This document shows positions 46,530 through 58,885 of a DNA stretch of 64,000 nucleotides, piece after piece (the first letter of the stretch is position 1; every line of letters begins with the position of its first letter). The position numbers were made by a program, and so were the translations under genes. The notes beneath the pieces were generated by a model that did no database searches, was not told where the DNA came from, and worked only from the letters and a program-made list of their open reading frames with translations. Location: the NCBI GenBank assembly GCA_014529385.2, contig CM043962.1, positions 126,694,970-126,758,969 of the forward strand. Direction: 5' to 3'. This DNA comes from Adiantum capillus-veneris. Its lineage: Eukaryota > Streptophyta > Polypodiopsida > Polypodiales > Pteridaceae.

Positions 46530-47400
46530 ACCATCAATAATTTCAAGCACTTCCAAATGCTCTTAGCACTCCAAAGTGGTTTAACCATCGGGCTTTGAGC
46601 GGTTTCCAATGCAAACAACACTTTTAGATGTTTTCTTACTACTCTTAGCACTTGCAAGTGGTCTTACTTGCATGACATCTTAACATTTACAAGTGGTGAA
46701 CACTTATAAGTGTTCTGAGAATTTACAAGGGGTCTTAGCAGTAGTAAGTGATCTTGAAAATTGCATGTGCGTAGACCACTTGCAAGTGGTCCAAGATTAT
46801 GTAAGTTGTTTGAGAACTTGCAGGTGGTCTAAGAAGATGCATGTAAGTGGCCTAAGAACTTGCCAGTGGTCTAAGAACTTGTAAGTGGTCTAAGCACTTC
46901 TAATTGGTGGTAGCACTTGCAAGTGGTTTGAACCCTTGCAAGTGGTCTTAGCACCTGCAAGTGATGTGAGCACTTGCAAGTGGCATGAACTTGTAAGTGG
47001 TGTTAGAACCTAAAAGTTTGAGCCCTTGCAAGTGGTCTTATCACCTACAAGTGGTATGAGCACTTGTAAGTGATCTTAGCACCTACAAGTCTGAGCCCGT
47101 AAAAGTGGTTTGAGCACTTATAAGTGGTTAAAGAAAATGTGTGTAAGTTGTTTAAGCTCTTGCTAGTGGTCTAAGCACTTGTAAGTGGTCTTAACACTTT
47201 TAGGTGGTCTAGGCCCTTGCAAGTGGCTAAGAACATGCATGTGAGTGTTATAAGCACATGTTAGTGGTATGAGCACTCGCAAGTGGTCTAGGCATTTGTG
47301 AGTAGTATAAGAACATGCACGAGCTCCATACACCTGCAAGTGGTCTACCCACTTGCAGGTAGTCTTAGCACTTGCAAGTGCTTAGACCACTATTCTCAGT
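46530..47400. repeat. Minisatellite of palindromic units (CACTTGCAAGTG)
   Basis: About 0.87 kb of imperfect repeats built on GCACTTGCAAGTGGTCTAA and TTAGCACTTGCAAGTGGTCT. The core CACTTGCAAGTG is a perfect 12-bp palindrome, extended to ACCACTTGCAAGTGGT at about 46777-46792, so each unit can form a hairpin. Related words (ACCACTTGACAAGC) appear at 44365-44455. Confidence 0.9.
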
Positions 47401-47599
47401 ACATTAATACTCTTGAGTGTTTGAAAGTACCTGTAGGGTGGACAACTCCTCCTTCATCTTTTTCCTTATCTTTATTTTAATGTTAATTTTATCAAAATGA
47501 AAAGCTAACTTTCCATGCATTGGTTAGGACCATGTTCCCATGGTATGAACCAAAAGTGACTCATGGGTAAACTTTGGAGCTTGGGTTTAGCCTGAATTC

Positions 47600-49345
47600 A
47601 CCTCGAACTTTTTTTTTTTGAGTTGATGGTTTAGATGCATTGGTTAAGAGTAAGGGGTAGAACGAGGCCATTACATGTGGTTTATGGTTTTACGAAGAGT
47701 TCAATTTATGGTGAGGTTCAATTTATGATAATGTTCATGGAAAGGTTTATGGTATGTCTTGTTGGTTGTGTTCAATCTCAATGGTTTTATGGTGGGATCG
47801 GTTTATGGCAAAGAATTGTATGATTGGCAAGGCTAAGGTTTATGGTGTGTCAAAGTTTATCGTTGTTGTTATGGTGAGTTCCAAGTTTATGATGATGTTT
47901 ATGTTTATGAAGAGGTCTAGCTCTATGGTTGTGTTTATGACGTGTCCAAATGTATGGTTCTATGATGAGATGGAGGTCTATGGATATATTTATGGTGAGG
48001 TCTGGATTTAGAGTCGTGTTTATGGAAGGTCCAGATCTATGGTGTGTCCAAGTTTATGGATTTGTGATGATGTCGAGGTCTATGGCTATATTTACGGTGT
48101 GATCCAGATCTATGCTTGTTTTTATCAAGGTCCAAGTTTATGGTGGTGTTTATGGTGAGGTCCAAATCTATGGTGTTTAGGTTTATGGCAAGGTCCACAT
48201 ACATGGTTGTGTTTGTCGTGTGTCCAAGTTTATGTTTACGATGAGGTTGGGATCTATGGTTGTATTTATGGTGAGATCCAGATTTCGAGCTATTTTTAAG
48301 GAGAGGTCTAGGTTTATAACAGTGTTTATGTTTATGGTGAGGGAAAAATCTATGGTTGTGGGGAGGTCTAGATCTATGGTTGTGGTTATGGTGTGTCCAC
48401 ATTTATGGTTTGGTGATGAGGTTGACCATTGAGGTCTATGTCCATATTTATGGCGAGGTATAGATCTATGGTTGTGGTTATGGTGTGTCCACATTTATGG
48501 TTTTGTGATGAGGTTTAGGCCTATGGCAATATCTATGGTGAGGTCCAAGTTTTGAGCCGTGTTTATGGTGAGCTCCATGTTGTGCTTTATGGTTTTTTGG
48601 CAACAAGATATCAAATCTAGTTTTATGAGGAGCTTTTGGTTGTGCTTTATGCGAGTTTTTTGTTGTGCTTTATGGAGAGCTCTTTTTTTCCAATTTTGTG
48701 TTAGTTGTATGTAGTTTTGTGACAAAATGTGTCCAAGCTTATGGCTATGCTTATGGATGGGAATTAGGTCTAGGTCTAGGTTTATGGTTGTGTGCTGGTT
48801 TAGCTAAGTCTGTGAAGGATCATGGAAATTTGTGTAGGTTTACATCTTCAAAGGCTTATGGAACCCCAGATTTATGGCCATTGACTGTGTCTCAGTTCAG
48901 GTTTAGAGAATCTTATGGCTGTGTTTGGAGTTTGGGTCCACATTTATGGTTGGGCCTGAGTTTGTGTCAAGGCTTATAGAAATCCAAGTTTATGGTTGTG
49001 ACATAGTTTAGGTCTAGCTAGGTTAATTGTTGCTTTAGGTTTATGGCTGGTGGGTTCAAGTTTGTGTCCAAGTTTGTGTCAAGCTTTATGGTTGGCCATT
49101 GACTGTGTCTCAGTTCACGTTTAGAGAATCTTATGGCTGTGTTTGGATTTTGGGTCCACGTTTATGGTTGGGCCTGAGTTTGTGTCAAGGCTTATAGAAA
49201 TCCAAGTTTATGGTTGTGACATAGTTTAGATCTAGCTAGGTTAACTGTTGCTTTAGGTTTATGGCTGGTGGGTTCAAGTTTGTGTCCAAGTTTGTGTCAA
49301 GCTTTATGGTTGCCTTTGAGTTTGTGTTGAAGCCTTATGGCTAGA
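47600..49345. repeat. Minisatellite based on TTTATGGT...GTCCAAG
   Basis: About 1.7 kb of degenerate repeats of GGTTTATGGTGAGGTCCAAG and GTTTATGGTTGTGTTTATG, roughly 20-30 bp per unit. Strong GT/AG bias on the plus strand leaves long spurious frames on both strands. Confidence 0.9.
48876..49311. repeat. 218-bp tandem duplication inside the minisatellite
   Basis: GGCCATTGACTGTGTCTCAG occurs at 48876 and 49094. The intervening 218 bp are repeated almost exactly to about 49311, with only a few substitutions. Confidence 0.9.
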
Positions 49346-50329
49346 GGTCCGAGTTTGTGTCCACTTATGTAAGGTTTCCAGTTTCCGAAACCTTAAAAAT
49401 TGTACAAAGCTTGTAAAATTAATTTGAAAAGCATTGTTGAAGGATTCAAACACGGCTAATGTTGGTATTTTTGGAATCATAAGCAGAGCTTTACTATGGT
49501 TAGTAAATTTCAGAATCAGAATCCAATAAAAACTGCAAAAGTTACAGACCCTGGAAGGTTACAATAGGAATTCAATTAGTTAGTAAAAATTGGATGGTTT
49601 TAGTAATAATTATTAACAAAGACTTCTTATCCTAAGGTTCTAGAACTAACTGATATTTCAAATTTTCATCATTAGAAATCTGCAAAATCAACCAAAATCA
49701 ATTCTGGAAGGTATGGGAGTAGTGTGGAGCTGGAGGCAGATTTAGCAGCAGTTGGCGCCATTTGCAAGCTGGGGGCCTACTTGGAGTGTCAAAACCTGCA
49801 AGAAACTTCACGGTGCCCAGGAAAGCTATAAAAAGACCCCCTTCCCTTCATAAAAATTTAGACTCGGAGCCTTAACACACTCTCTCTCATCTAGAGAGAA
49901 CACTACGCAGAAATCATTAGAGATTAAGCTCTAGTTGATTAACCTAAACAGTAATTAGCCTAATCCTTCTTAATTAGCAAGGCTAGATTAATCTATTTTG
50001 TTAATAAATTAAAGATTAGGCCTATGTATACGCATAAAACCTCTCTTTATTAAATATTCTTTGTTGATTGTTGTAATTAAGTTTGAAAATGTTAAGCTAA
50101 TTAATTATCCTATCATATTAGGGCTGAAATTAGTCAATTAACCAAAAATTAATGGGAAATATATTAATTAAGCTTATATTAAGTTGAGGTAATTATCAAA
50201 GCTGGATTAGACAGTCACACTAAGCTAGGAAAATTATCCTATAATTTTTTGAGTAATTTTTCTAATTAATTAGACAAAATTACATTGTTTTTTAGAAAAC
50301 ATTAAAGGGGAAAATAATCAAATTGATTC
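49346..50329. other. AT-rich stretch with a promoter-like TATA box
   Basis: TATAAAAAG at 49827-49835 is followed by a C-rich start region and CTCTCTCATCTAGAGAGAAC (with a small hairpin CTCT...AGAG), which resembles the R region of an LTR. It may belong to the decayed chromovirus downstream, but I could not find a second copy to confirm it. Confidence 0.4.
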
Positions 50330-51890
50330 AAAATGCTTTGAACTATTTATCACTAGTTAATTATATGTTAGGGAACCCGTGATGATTATGTTAAGCTCAG
50401 ATCATTAATTTACGTAATTACTTTAGCAGAAATAATATGTTTTTAAGACAAATTAAATAGAGAAAATTAGTAAATTGATTCAAAATACTTTGAGTTATTT
50501 ATCAGTGATTAATTATATGTTAGAGTTATTTATCAGTGGTTAATTATATGTTCGGAAATTGGTGATATTTAGGTCAAGTTCAGATAATTAATTTATCTAA
50601 TTACTTTAGCAAAAATACTGTGTTTTGAGGACAAACTAAATAAGGGAAATTAGAAAATGGATTCAAATTGATTTGGGTTATTTATAAGAGGTTAATTACA
50701 TGTTAATAAACCTATGATAATTAGTTCAAGATGAGATAATTAATTCATCTAATTACTTTAGCAGAAATACTCTGTTTTGAGAACAAATTAAATAGAAAAA
50801 ATTAGTAAATGGATTCAAACTGATTTGAGTTATTTATCAGTGGTTAATTATATATGAGGAAACTCATGATAATTAGGTCAAGCTCAGATAATTAATTTTT
50901 TTAATTACTTTAGCAGAAATACTCTATTTTGAGGACAAATCAAATAGAGGAAATTAGCAAATGAATGCAAATTGATTTGAGTTATTTAATAGAGGCTAAT
51001 TACATGTAAGGAAATCTTTGATAATTAGGTCAAGCTCAGATAATTAACTTATCTAATTACTTTAGCAGAAATACTCTACTTTGAGGTCAAATTAAATAGC
51101 GGAAATTAGCAAATGGATTCAAAACGATTTGAGTTATTTATCACAGGTTAGTTACATGGTAGGAAATCTATGATAATTAGGTCAAGCTCAGATAACTAAT
51201 TTATTTAATTACTTTAGCAAAAATACTCTCGTTTTAGGATAAATTAAATAGGAGAAATTAGCAAATAGATTCAAAATGACTTGAGTTATTTACTAGAGGT
51301 TAATTATATGTTAGAAAAATTAGAGTAATTATGTGAAGCTCAAATAATTAATTTATCTAATTACTTTACTAGAAATACTCTTGTTTTAGGATAAATTAAA
51401 TAGGAGAAATTAGCAAATAGATTCAAAATGACTTGAGTTATTTACCAGAGGTTAATTATATGTTAGGAAAACCAGAGTAATTATGTGAAGCTCAAATAAT
51501 TAATTTATCTAATTACTTTAGCACCAATACTCTATTTTCAGGACAAATTAAATATAGGAAATTAGCAAATAGATTCAAAATGACTTGAGTTATTTATCAG
51601 AGGTAATTTATATGTTAGGGAACTCTTGATAATTATGTGAAGCTCAGATAATTAATTTACCTAATCACTTTAGTAGAATTACTATGTTTTAAAGACAAAT
51701 TAAATAGGGGAAATTAGCAATTAGATTCAAAATGTCTTGAGTTATTTATCAGAGGTTAATGATATCTTAGGAAACCCGTGATAAGTATGTTACCCTCAGA
51801 TAATTAGTTTATCTAATTATCCCAATAAAATTATATTATTTTTAAACGAAAATAAAAGGATTAATATAGTAAATTAATCCAAAAACCTTT
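50330..51890. repeat. Satellite of ten 152-bp units
   Basis: The marker TAATTACTTTAGCA and its variants recur at 50415, 50598, 50750, 50902, 51054, 51206, 51358, 51510, 51662 and 51814. Nine copies are spaced at exactly 152 bp. The first interval is 183 bp because a 31-bp block (GAGTTATTTATCAGTGGTTA...) is duplicated there. Units are AT-rich and differ by substitutions with almost no indels. Confidence 0.95.
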
Positions 51891-52383
51891 GATATAAATA
51901 TCAAAGGTAGAACACACCTTGAGAAATCCATGATAAATACCCCAACCACTATTGAAGGGTGGAAAAATTACCTCGGCATAAATAGATGGTATAATAAATT
52001 ACTATGAGTAAAATTGTGACTAATTTAGACCATAAGTATAGGAGGAAAAGGTTATAAATCAAATTTATGAAAATTCCTAAAGATAAAACATATTCAATTA
52101 CAATTTAAGGTGAGTAGTCCATTAGCCGACATAAATTTATAATTTACTAAGGCTAAAATGAAATATAGACTAAGGAGAAACCTAGTTAAAGGGCTTCCCA
52201 AATTAAATGGTAATTATGGGAAATTCTTTATAGCATAAATAAGTCACAAGAGGAATATGTCATCAAATTGACTATTAAAGATACCTACTTACTCCAAAAA
52301 TCTTTATTTTTGGGTAAAAAAGATAAAAGAAGATTATTCAATTAAACTTCTAATGGATTAAGTCTTTTTATAAGGCTGCCGAC
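51891..52383. other. Gene-free AT-rich stretch before a decayed gag
   Basis: Diverged sequence with some similarity in style to the satellite but no clear units. No primer site recognised. Confidence 0.5.
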
Positions 52384-53700
52384 ATGGCTCCAAAGAGAAC
52401 CAAGGGAAATCCTCTTACGGAGGAAGAGGATGTTAGCAACAAGCGAAACAAAGCCACTAATGATCATGAGGCTCTGGGCCTAGCCATAGGCCATAGCCAT
52501 AGGCCAACATAAGAAAGTCTACGGGCCCCGTCCCACAGCACATGGACGAGCAGTCCCAGGTGGATTTCTAATTTGTTCACTAAAATCTTTTAAAGTTCAT
52601 TTTTAAGTTAACATTGCATACGTAAGGTTAGGAAGGATAAACTGGCTGTAAATGGACGGTAACTTCCACGAAACCAACGAGCAATGATTTTTAAATACGA
52701 AAGAAATGATTGGGTTATGACTGATTGACATAGGAAAGAAATGTTTGACCATCCTTAAGATAGCTTGTCTCAAGACACCTCTGATTCCTTGGAAATATTT
52801 TACTCCAGGTAATGGAGATACCATCATGCAGCTTCATGGAGTCCTCTAAGATACACCATGTAGCTATGCTCTTTCAAAAATCCATCAAGCAATGGTGGTC
52901 TAGCCTACGGGCCAACGGTGAAGCTCCACAAACATGGAAAGCTTTAAGAGCTTCCATTATGAAGCAGTTTTTGGCCACCAATGCCAAAGACTAAGTACTC
53001 ACTGAATGGCGAAGCTTGAAGCTCTCTCCCTACGAATCCATTCACAAATATGTAGAAAAGTTTTGGGACTTACAACTCAAAGCCACTGTCTTTAAGACGT
53101 TGGATTTTGGAGAGCAAAAGCAACAATTTTGTACGGGCTTAACTGAAGAAATGGCGGAGTATGTCAACTCCCAAAGTCCATGCACCATATTGGCGGTTAT
53201 ACACCATACTATGGTGGCTTCTTGAATCAATTTCCAAACGGGGCTAAAAGAAATTTTAAGCCCACAGAAAAAAAGGGTTCCAATGAGCCTAAGGGGAAGG
53301 ACAATGTCCAAAAGTCTCCTAAGGGCAACTCCAACAAAGCTAAGGAGAAGGGAATTTACAAAGGTAAAAACAAACTCTCTCCTAAGGAGCTTGAGCGTTA
53401 TCACAAGGATAACCGCTTTTTCAAGTGCGGCGAGCAAGGGCATGCGTACCGTGCTTGTTCCGAAAAGAACACCCACCATGAGCCTCCTAGACCTACCTTG
53501 GTAGAAATCCAAGAGGAGGAAACTCACCACTGAGCATGCTTGGGGAAAGGTAAGAGAACATGATGCTTTTATCCTCTTTGACCTTGGTTCTACTCATAAT
53601 TTCATATCCATAGAGTTGGCCACCAAGCTAGGCATACAAGCCTATGAGATGGGAGATGTCCTATCCGCATACGGTGCTTTCAGCAAGAAGCTTTAGCCAC
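52384..53700 (+). pseudogene. Gag and protease of the decayed chromovirus
   Basis: Gag begins MAPKRTKGNPLTEEEDVSNK and soon hits a stop. The core continues at 52812-53225 (HVAMLFQKSIKQWWSSL, KALRASIMKQFLA, stop, LKLSPYESIHKYVEKFWDLQ). The knuckle at about 53418 reads FFKCGEQGHAYRAC, with the first Cys replaced by Phe. Protease remains as LFDLGSTHNFISIELATKLG (about 53577-53640), with DLGS at the active site and a stop soon after. Confidence 0.75.
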
Positions 53701-54149
53701 TCCCTTAATCGAGAAATTGAGGCTCCATGTCCAAAGCTATGTGGACACAGGACTTATTTATCTCTCCTCTCAAGCATGAGGATGTAATCCTAGGGGCACC
53801 ATGGTTTGATCGCATGGCTACTAATGTTAAATTCCCTGAAAGGAAAGGAGAATCTCCTTAAAGTTCAGGAAAAAAGATATGTACATAGATGCTAAGGAAA
53901 TGGGTAACACCATACCCATTGTACATACACAAGCTTTCAATAAGTCAATAAAGAGCTCTATTTTCGTGTACATGATTTTTGTTAAAGACTCTCAAAATGA
54001 ACCTAATGTTTTAGCAAAATAAAATATACACAATCAAAAGTAATAAGAGTTATCCAATTTTCTCAAGGCGTTTCAAGATGTCTTTATTGACGACATCCCT
54101 TGTGAGCTACCTCTTAAACGAGGCAATGATGACCATGCTTAAACTTCTT

Positions 54150-55370
54150 CCAGGAAGTTCACCGCCCCTAACAAACCTCCTTATAGAGTTTCTCAAGCTC
54201 AACAAGAGGAGATTATGCGGCAAGTGCATGAGTTAGTTGAGAAGGGCATGGCTAGGCCTAGCTCATTTCCATTTTGTTCTCCTGTGCTATTAGTGCAAAA
54301 GAAAGACGGCACATATCGTATGTTTGTCGACTATAGAGCACTAAATAGGATCACTATCAAGAATAGGTTTCGCGTTCCACGGGTAGAAGACCTATTTGAT
54401 AAGCTACAAGGGTCTACCTACTTCAGTAGGATTGACCTAAAAAGTGGCTATCATCAAATAAGGATAGTTGATCAAGACATTGTAAAGACCGCATTTTGCA
54501 CTACATTGGTCTTTACGACGAATACATTGTCATGCCTTTTGGCTTGACCAATGTACCAGCCACATTCAACCGTTTCATGGAGAAGCTCTTCAAGCCTCAC
54601 CAAACCTTTACCGGAGTGTTCTTTGATGATATCATCATCTACTCTAATTCATTAGACGAATACAAGCAACACCTCCAGGTAATATTTCAAGTTCTTAGAG
54701 AGAATAAACTTTATGTTAATCGAAAGAAAAGTGAATTTTTCTACAAGAGATTCAGTATTTAGGTCACATTATCTCTCAAGATGGCATCCAAATGGATCCA
54801 TCAAAGTTAGAGGTAATAAAAGTATGGCCTTAACCAAGGAATCTTCATGAGCTAAGAAGCTTTATAGGTATGTGTGCATACTATAGACGCTTCATAGAAA
54901 ATTTCTCACTAATAGCAGGACCATTACATGACCTAACAAAGAAAAATGTTAGATACACATGGTCTGCCAAGGAGAACAATGCTTTTGAAAAGCTTATCTC
55001 TCAACCTGTGCTTACACTACCAGATCTCTCAAAGCCAGTTGAGGTCCAATGTGATGCTTGTGGTTATCTTCTTGGAGCTGTTTTGCTCGAAGAAGGGCAC
55101 GCCATAGGCTATGAAAGTCAAAGGCTCGACCCTATTGAGCAAGCTCTAGGCATATATGAAAAGGAACTCCTCGCAGTTCTACATGCCTTAGACTCATGGA
55201 AGCACTATTTATTGGGGACTCCTTTCATTCTACAAATGGATCACCAAAGTCTTAAGTACTTTATAACACAGACCAAGCTCTCCGACAAACAAATGAGGTT
55301 TCGCAATTTCATTTTCATATTGCTCACATTGTTGGCAAGCATAATCAAGTAGCCAATGCACTCTCAAGAC
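54150..55370 (+). pseudogene. RT and RNase H of the decayed chromovirus
   Basis: RT reads [55 protein letters not shown], then a frame change into [17 protein letters not shown] and GVFFDDIIIYSNS (FFDD for YxDD). After another frame change come LGHIISQDGI and MCAYYRRFIENFS. RNase H: VEVQCDACGYLLGAVLLEE (Asp then Ala-Cys for the usual DAS), YEKELLAVLHALDSWKHYLL and MDHQSLKYF. Several breaks make it non-functional. Confidence 0.85.
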
Positions 55371-56835
55371 GGCCGAGAGTGAATGCGGTTTCCATAGCAA
55401 CTCACAATGATCTATCTTCTATGATAGATAAGTATGCTATTGATCCCGATTTTAGAGGTATGATTTCAACCCTTGCCCTAGGGAAGAAAGAGGAACCATT
55501 TAGTTTACAAGATGGTTATCTTCTCTATGGAAATAGACTATGTGTTACTAGCTCACTACGTGAGAAAGTAATGTATGAATCTCATGCTCCTCCTTATGTG
55601 GGGCATAGAGGGATTCAGTCTACCCTATAGGGGATTGAAACATATTTCTATTGGCCTACCATGAAAGCAAACATACAAGAGTATGTTTCTAAATGTGTGG
55701 TATGCCAAAAGACGAAGTTTGATAGAGGGAAGCAACATGGATTGCTTCAACCTTTGCCAATCCCTAATTCACCATGGGAGAGCATATCCATGGATTTTAT
55801 CTTTGGATTGCCTAAGTCTATCTACGGGAATACGGGAGTATGGACGATAATGGACAGGTTTAGTAAACAAGTTCATTTTATACCTGTCAAAAAGACTATC
55901 AAAGCCCATCAAATGGCAACCCTCTTCATTTCACAAATCTTCAAGTACCATGGCTTGCCAATGTCTATAGTGTTGGATAGAGATCCTAGAATGACCACTA
56001 ATAAGGGTCTCTTTGAGAATTTAGGAACAAGGTTAAATTTCTCTTCGGCCTAACACCCGCAAATGGATGGCCAAAGTAAAATAGCTAACCTAACAATTCT
56101 CGGTCTAGCCTATGTAATGGAAGTAGATCAAGATCCCAATGGGAGAATTATTCACCCTTAGTGGAGTATACCTACAATAACACTGTACATACTTCCACGG
56201 GAAAAGCACCTTTTGAGGTAATTGAGGGAAGATAAAAAAGTCCCCTGCTACTTAAGGTACACGGGAAGATCTTCGCTGCAGATGAGTATAGCCGAGACCT
56301 ACAAGAATCTTTCCAAAAGATTAAGGATGCTATCTCTATCTCACAGAAAAGGCAAAAGGCTGTTGCTGACAAGCACAGAAGAGCCCAAGCCCTTAAAGAA
56401 AATGATTGGGTCTTACTCAAATTTCCCAAGGCTCAATTAAGGCACACGCCGGGCAAGAATCCTATAGGACACCAAAAGTACTATGCTAAGCTAGCAAAAA
56501 GGTACAATGGTCCCTTCCAGGTCTAATCAATTAAATGGCCTGTCAACTCAAGTTGCCCAATCATTGGCCCATACACAATGCTTTCCATGTGAGCCTACTA
56601 AAGCCTTACAAAGGAGAGCCACCTCAAGAACCAACTATTAAAGACCCACTGGAGATCGAGGACCAAGAAGAGGTGTTGCAGCCTGAGTCCATTCTCCGAC
56701 ATGAAGACAAGGTACTAAGAGGCAGTAAGACTATTCGATGATATCTTATTAAGTTTAAAAATTATCCTTTTGAAGATGCTAGATGGATGCAAGGCATATA
56801 ATTAAAGGATAACGTAAACTTTTTCAATGCTTACA
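55371..56835 (+). pseudogene. Integrase and chromodomain relic of the decayed chromovirus
   Basis: The zinc domain (HAPPYVGHRGIQSTL, stop, CVVCQKTKFD) and DDE core (SMDFIFGLPKS; SIVLDRDPRM; the Glu region after HPQMDGQ reads SKIANL, so the catalytic Glu appears lost) are followed by broken C-terminal frames. The end has VSLLKPYKGEPP, ESILRHEDK, a stop, and YLIKFKNYPFEDARWM, a recognisable chromodomain remnant at about 56740-56795. Confidence 0.8.
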
Positions 56836-57359
56836 ATGCTTCCGAAGAGTAAGCAAATGTACAAATGTTAAAAATGAACAAAGTTTTTGTCTCATAAAAC
56901 TCTTGGTTTATTTATTGTGCACAAAAATGAAATAGTATGCATGCTTAGATCAAGTTTGCGTAGACGACGTCTCCGGAACATCAAGTAGATCTTGTCACTC
57001 TACTATGGAAGATTAATAGGACTAATGTGCAGACATGCTTGTGGCAGCTTAAGCTCTCAAGCACCAAATGGACTAGTCATCCATTTGGGAACTATGTTGT
57101 AGGGTAACATAGGGATCCTCTACCCGCTAGAAAAAGGACTAATGAATATGCTTTGTCTTCTCTACCCCATAGTCAAGGATGACTATGATCTCAAAGAGAG
57201 GTAATCTCATAATAATCAATATCTAATTCTCCTAAATGATTTTCTCATGTTAAATTGATCATTTAATATGGGGAAGTGCCAGGGGAGAAAAAGCTAGAAT
57301 ATTGGTTAAGCTAGCAGACCGACCACAGTAGGGATCCAAAGGAGGGAAAATAGGGATCC

Positions 57360-57395
<36 letters not shown>

Positions 57396-58885
57396 TCTGC
57401 AAAAGAGCAATGTGCAACAATGGGCTTAAAAGACCCTAAGGTTCAGCCTGTTAAGACTTCCAAAATGCTAAGGTTCCAAAATTCAAAGGTTGTGTCCAAA
57501 GGTCAAAAGCCTAGGGAAATTGGATGCTTTGTGTGTGTCCCAAAAGTCTTTCTCAAGCCCTACAAAGGAGGGGGTGAGACCAAGAAGTAGGGGATGAGAG
57601 AGAAACTCACACACACACAAGCTTCCTTTGTACACAAGGGGAAAGAGGGACACATGTCAGCTCCCTAGCCCAGATGCCCACAAGGTGTACTCAAATCCTA
57701 TTAAATGGCCTTGGAGGTGGAACAATGAGAATTATGCTAGCGTAATTCTAATTTAATTAATTTAAAAACACTTAATAAAAGAACCAATAAGAATTAAGCT
57801 CTCTAGAAGACTATTCGACAATCTCCCTAGGGGTCCAATGAGCATTCAGCAGCCCAATGGCTTGCATGATTCCTATTGTCCAGGAGACAAAGGGGTCCAA
57901 TGAGGGTTTAGTTGCATTAATTAATTAGCAAAATTTCTCACAAATGGGAAAAGGGGGACACATGTCAGAAGGCTATCACTTATGCTGCTTAATATCCATT
58001 GGTTGAGCCTGGGGAGGTCCAATAGGGAGTGAGCATGAGCAAATAGCAAGAGGGGTCGACCAAGAGAGAGAGAGGGTTGATTTTTCAAAGGATTATTCAC
58101 TTACACACTCACACAATCTATGTGTGGAGCAAGAAGACTCTTTCTCTCCTTCTCAAGCTTTAAAGGAAAGCTTACCACCTACTCCAAGCTTGTGAGAAGG
58201 GAGGACTACACCAACAACTCTTGGCTTTGTGATGCAAATCCAACCAAGAGCCAAGCTTCAATGCATGCTCATCTCCTCTACCATGCTATTTACTAAGCTA
58301 AGCTATGCTAATATTAGTGATTATGTAAGGATATGTACATCTTTCTCGTAAGACTACTCCTTCCTCTCAATCTACTCTCATACCCCGCTAGCTCTCACCA
58401 TCTTCGAAGGTGTGTGAGGTCTTGGGTTTGAGACCGTGAGGGAATTGATGTTGTGTTTGATAAGTGTTTTGCTTAGTGCATGAAGTTTCCATCTTCATTA
58501 CACTAGCTAGTAGTGAAGGAACACGAAGATTTGTATTGTAAAATGTCTCTCTTGATGGGAGAAACCATATTACAAAGCCTTTTGGAGGGGGGATCAGCTC
58601 CATGTAAATCCGGTCCTCAACTGTTGTCAATAGCTTAATTTCTCTCTCTTTTGAAGTATTGTTCATGCTATCTAACTAGGTGTTATGCTTTTTATTGCTC
58701 TCTCCACCCAAGCACTCTTGTTATTCTCATTAGGAATCTATTCTAATGAAATGCTCACTATGTTCATGTTGTTTTCCGCTACACACAAGTTACTAGACCA
58801 TTAAATGTTACAAGAAGATTCAATTGAACCATCTACAAAGCCGTAAGCCGAATCTATTGGAACTTCTAAGCAGCCTCAAGTAGAG
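56836..58885. other. Gene-free stretch with a 29-bp poly-G run
   Basis: Poly-G at 57365-57393 follows two copies of AGGGATCCAAAG(A/G)(A/G)GG. (CA)n is short at 57608-57618 and (GA)n at 58061-58074. The 58030-58700 part looks like an LTR or leader by composition, but no second copy is present. No coding region supported. Confidence 0.5.

Larger units (their letters stand above)
52384..56835 (+). mobile_element. Decayed chromovirus (Ty3/gypsy), LTRs not identified
   Basis: Gag, protease, RT, RNase H, integrase and a chromodomain relic occur in order on the plus strand, in many frames with stops. It is older than the element at 4.6-11.5 kb and of a different sequence group: knuckle GEQGHAYRAC, RT FFDD and integrase KTKFDRGKQHGLLQPL. 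I found no LTR pair, primer site or polypurine tract that I can assign to it. Confidence 0.85.

Noticed and set aside
46530-47400. CRISPR-like array of palindromic repeats
   Set aside because: Units are contiguous and degenerate with no unique equal-length spacers and no cas genes, in a plant nuclear context.
47635-48979. Frames of 60-121 codons on both strands in the TTTATGG array
   Set aside because: Low-complexity translations of the minisatellite (Met-Val-Phe or Asn-His-Lys repeats).
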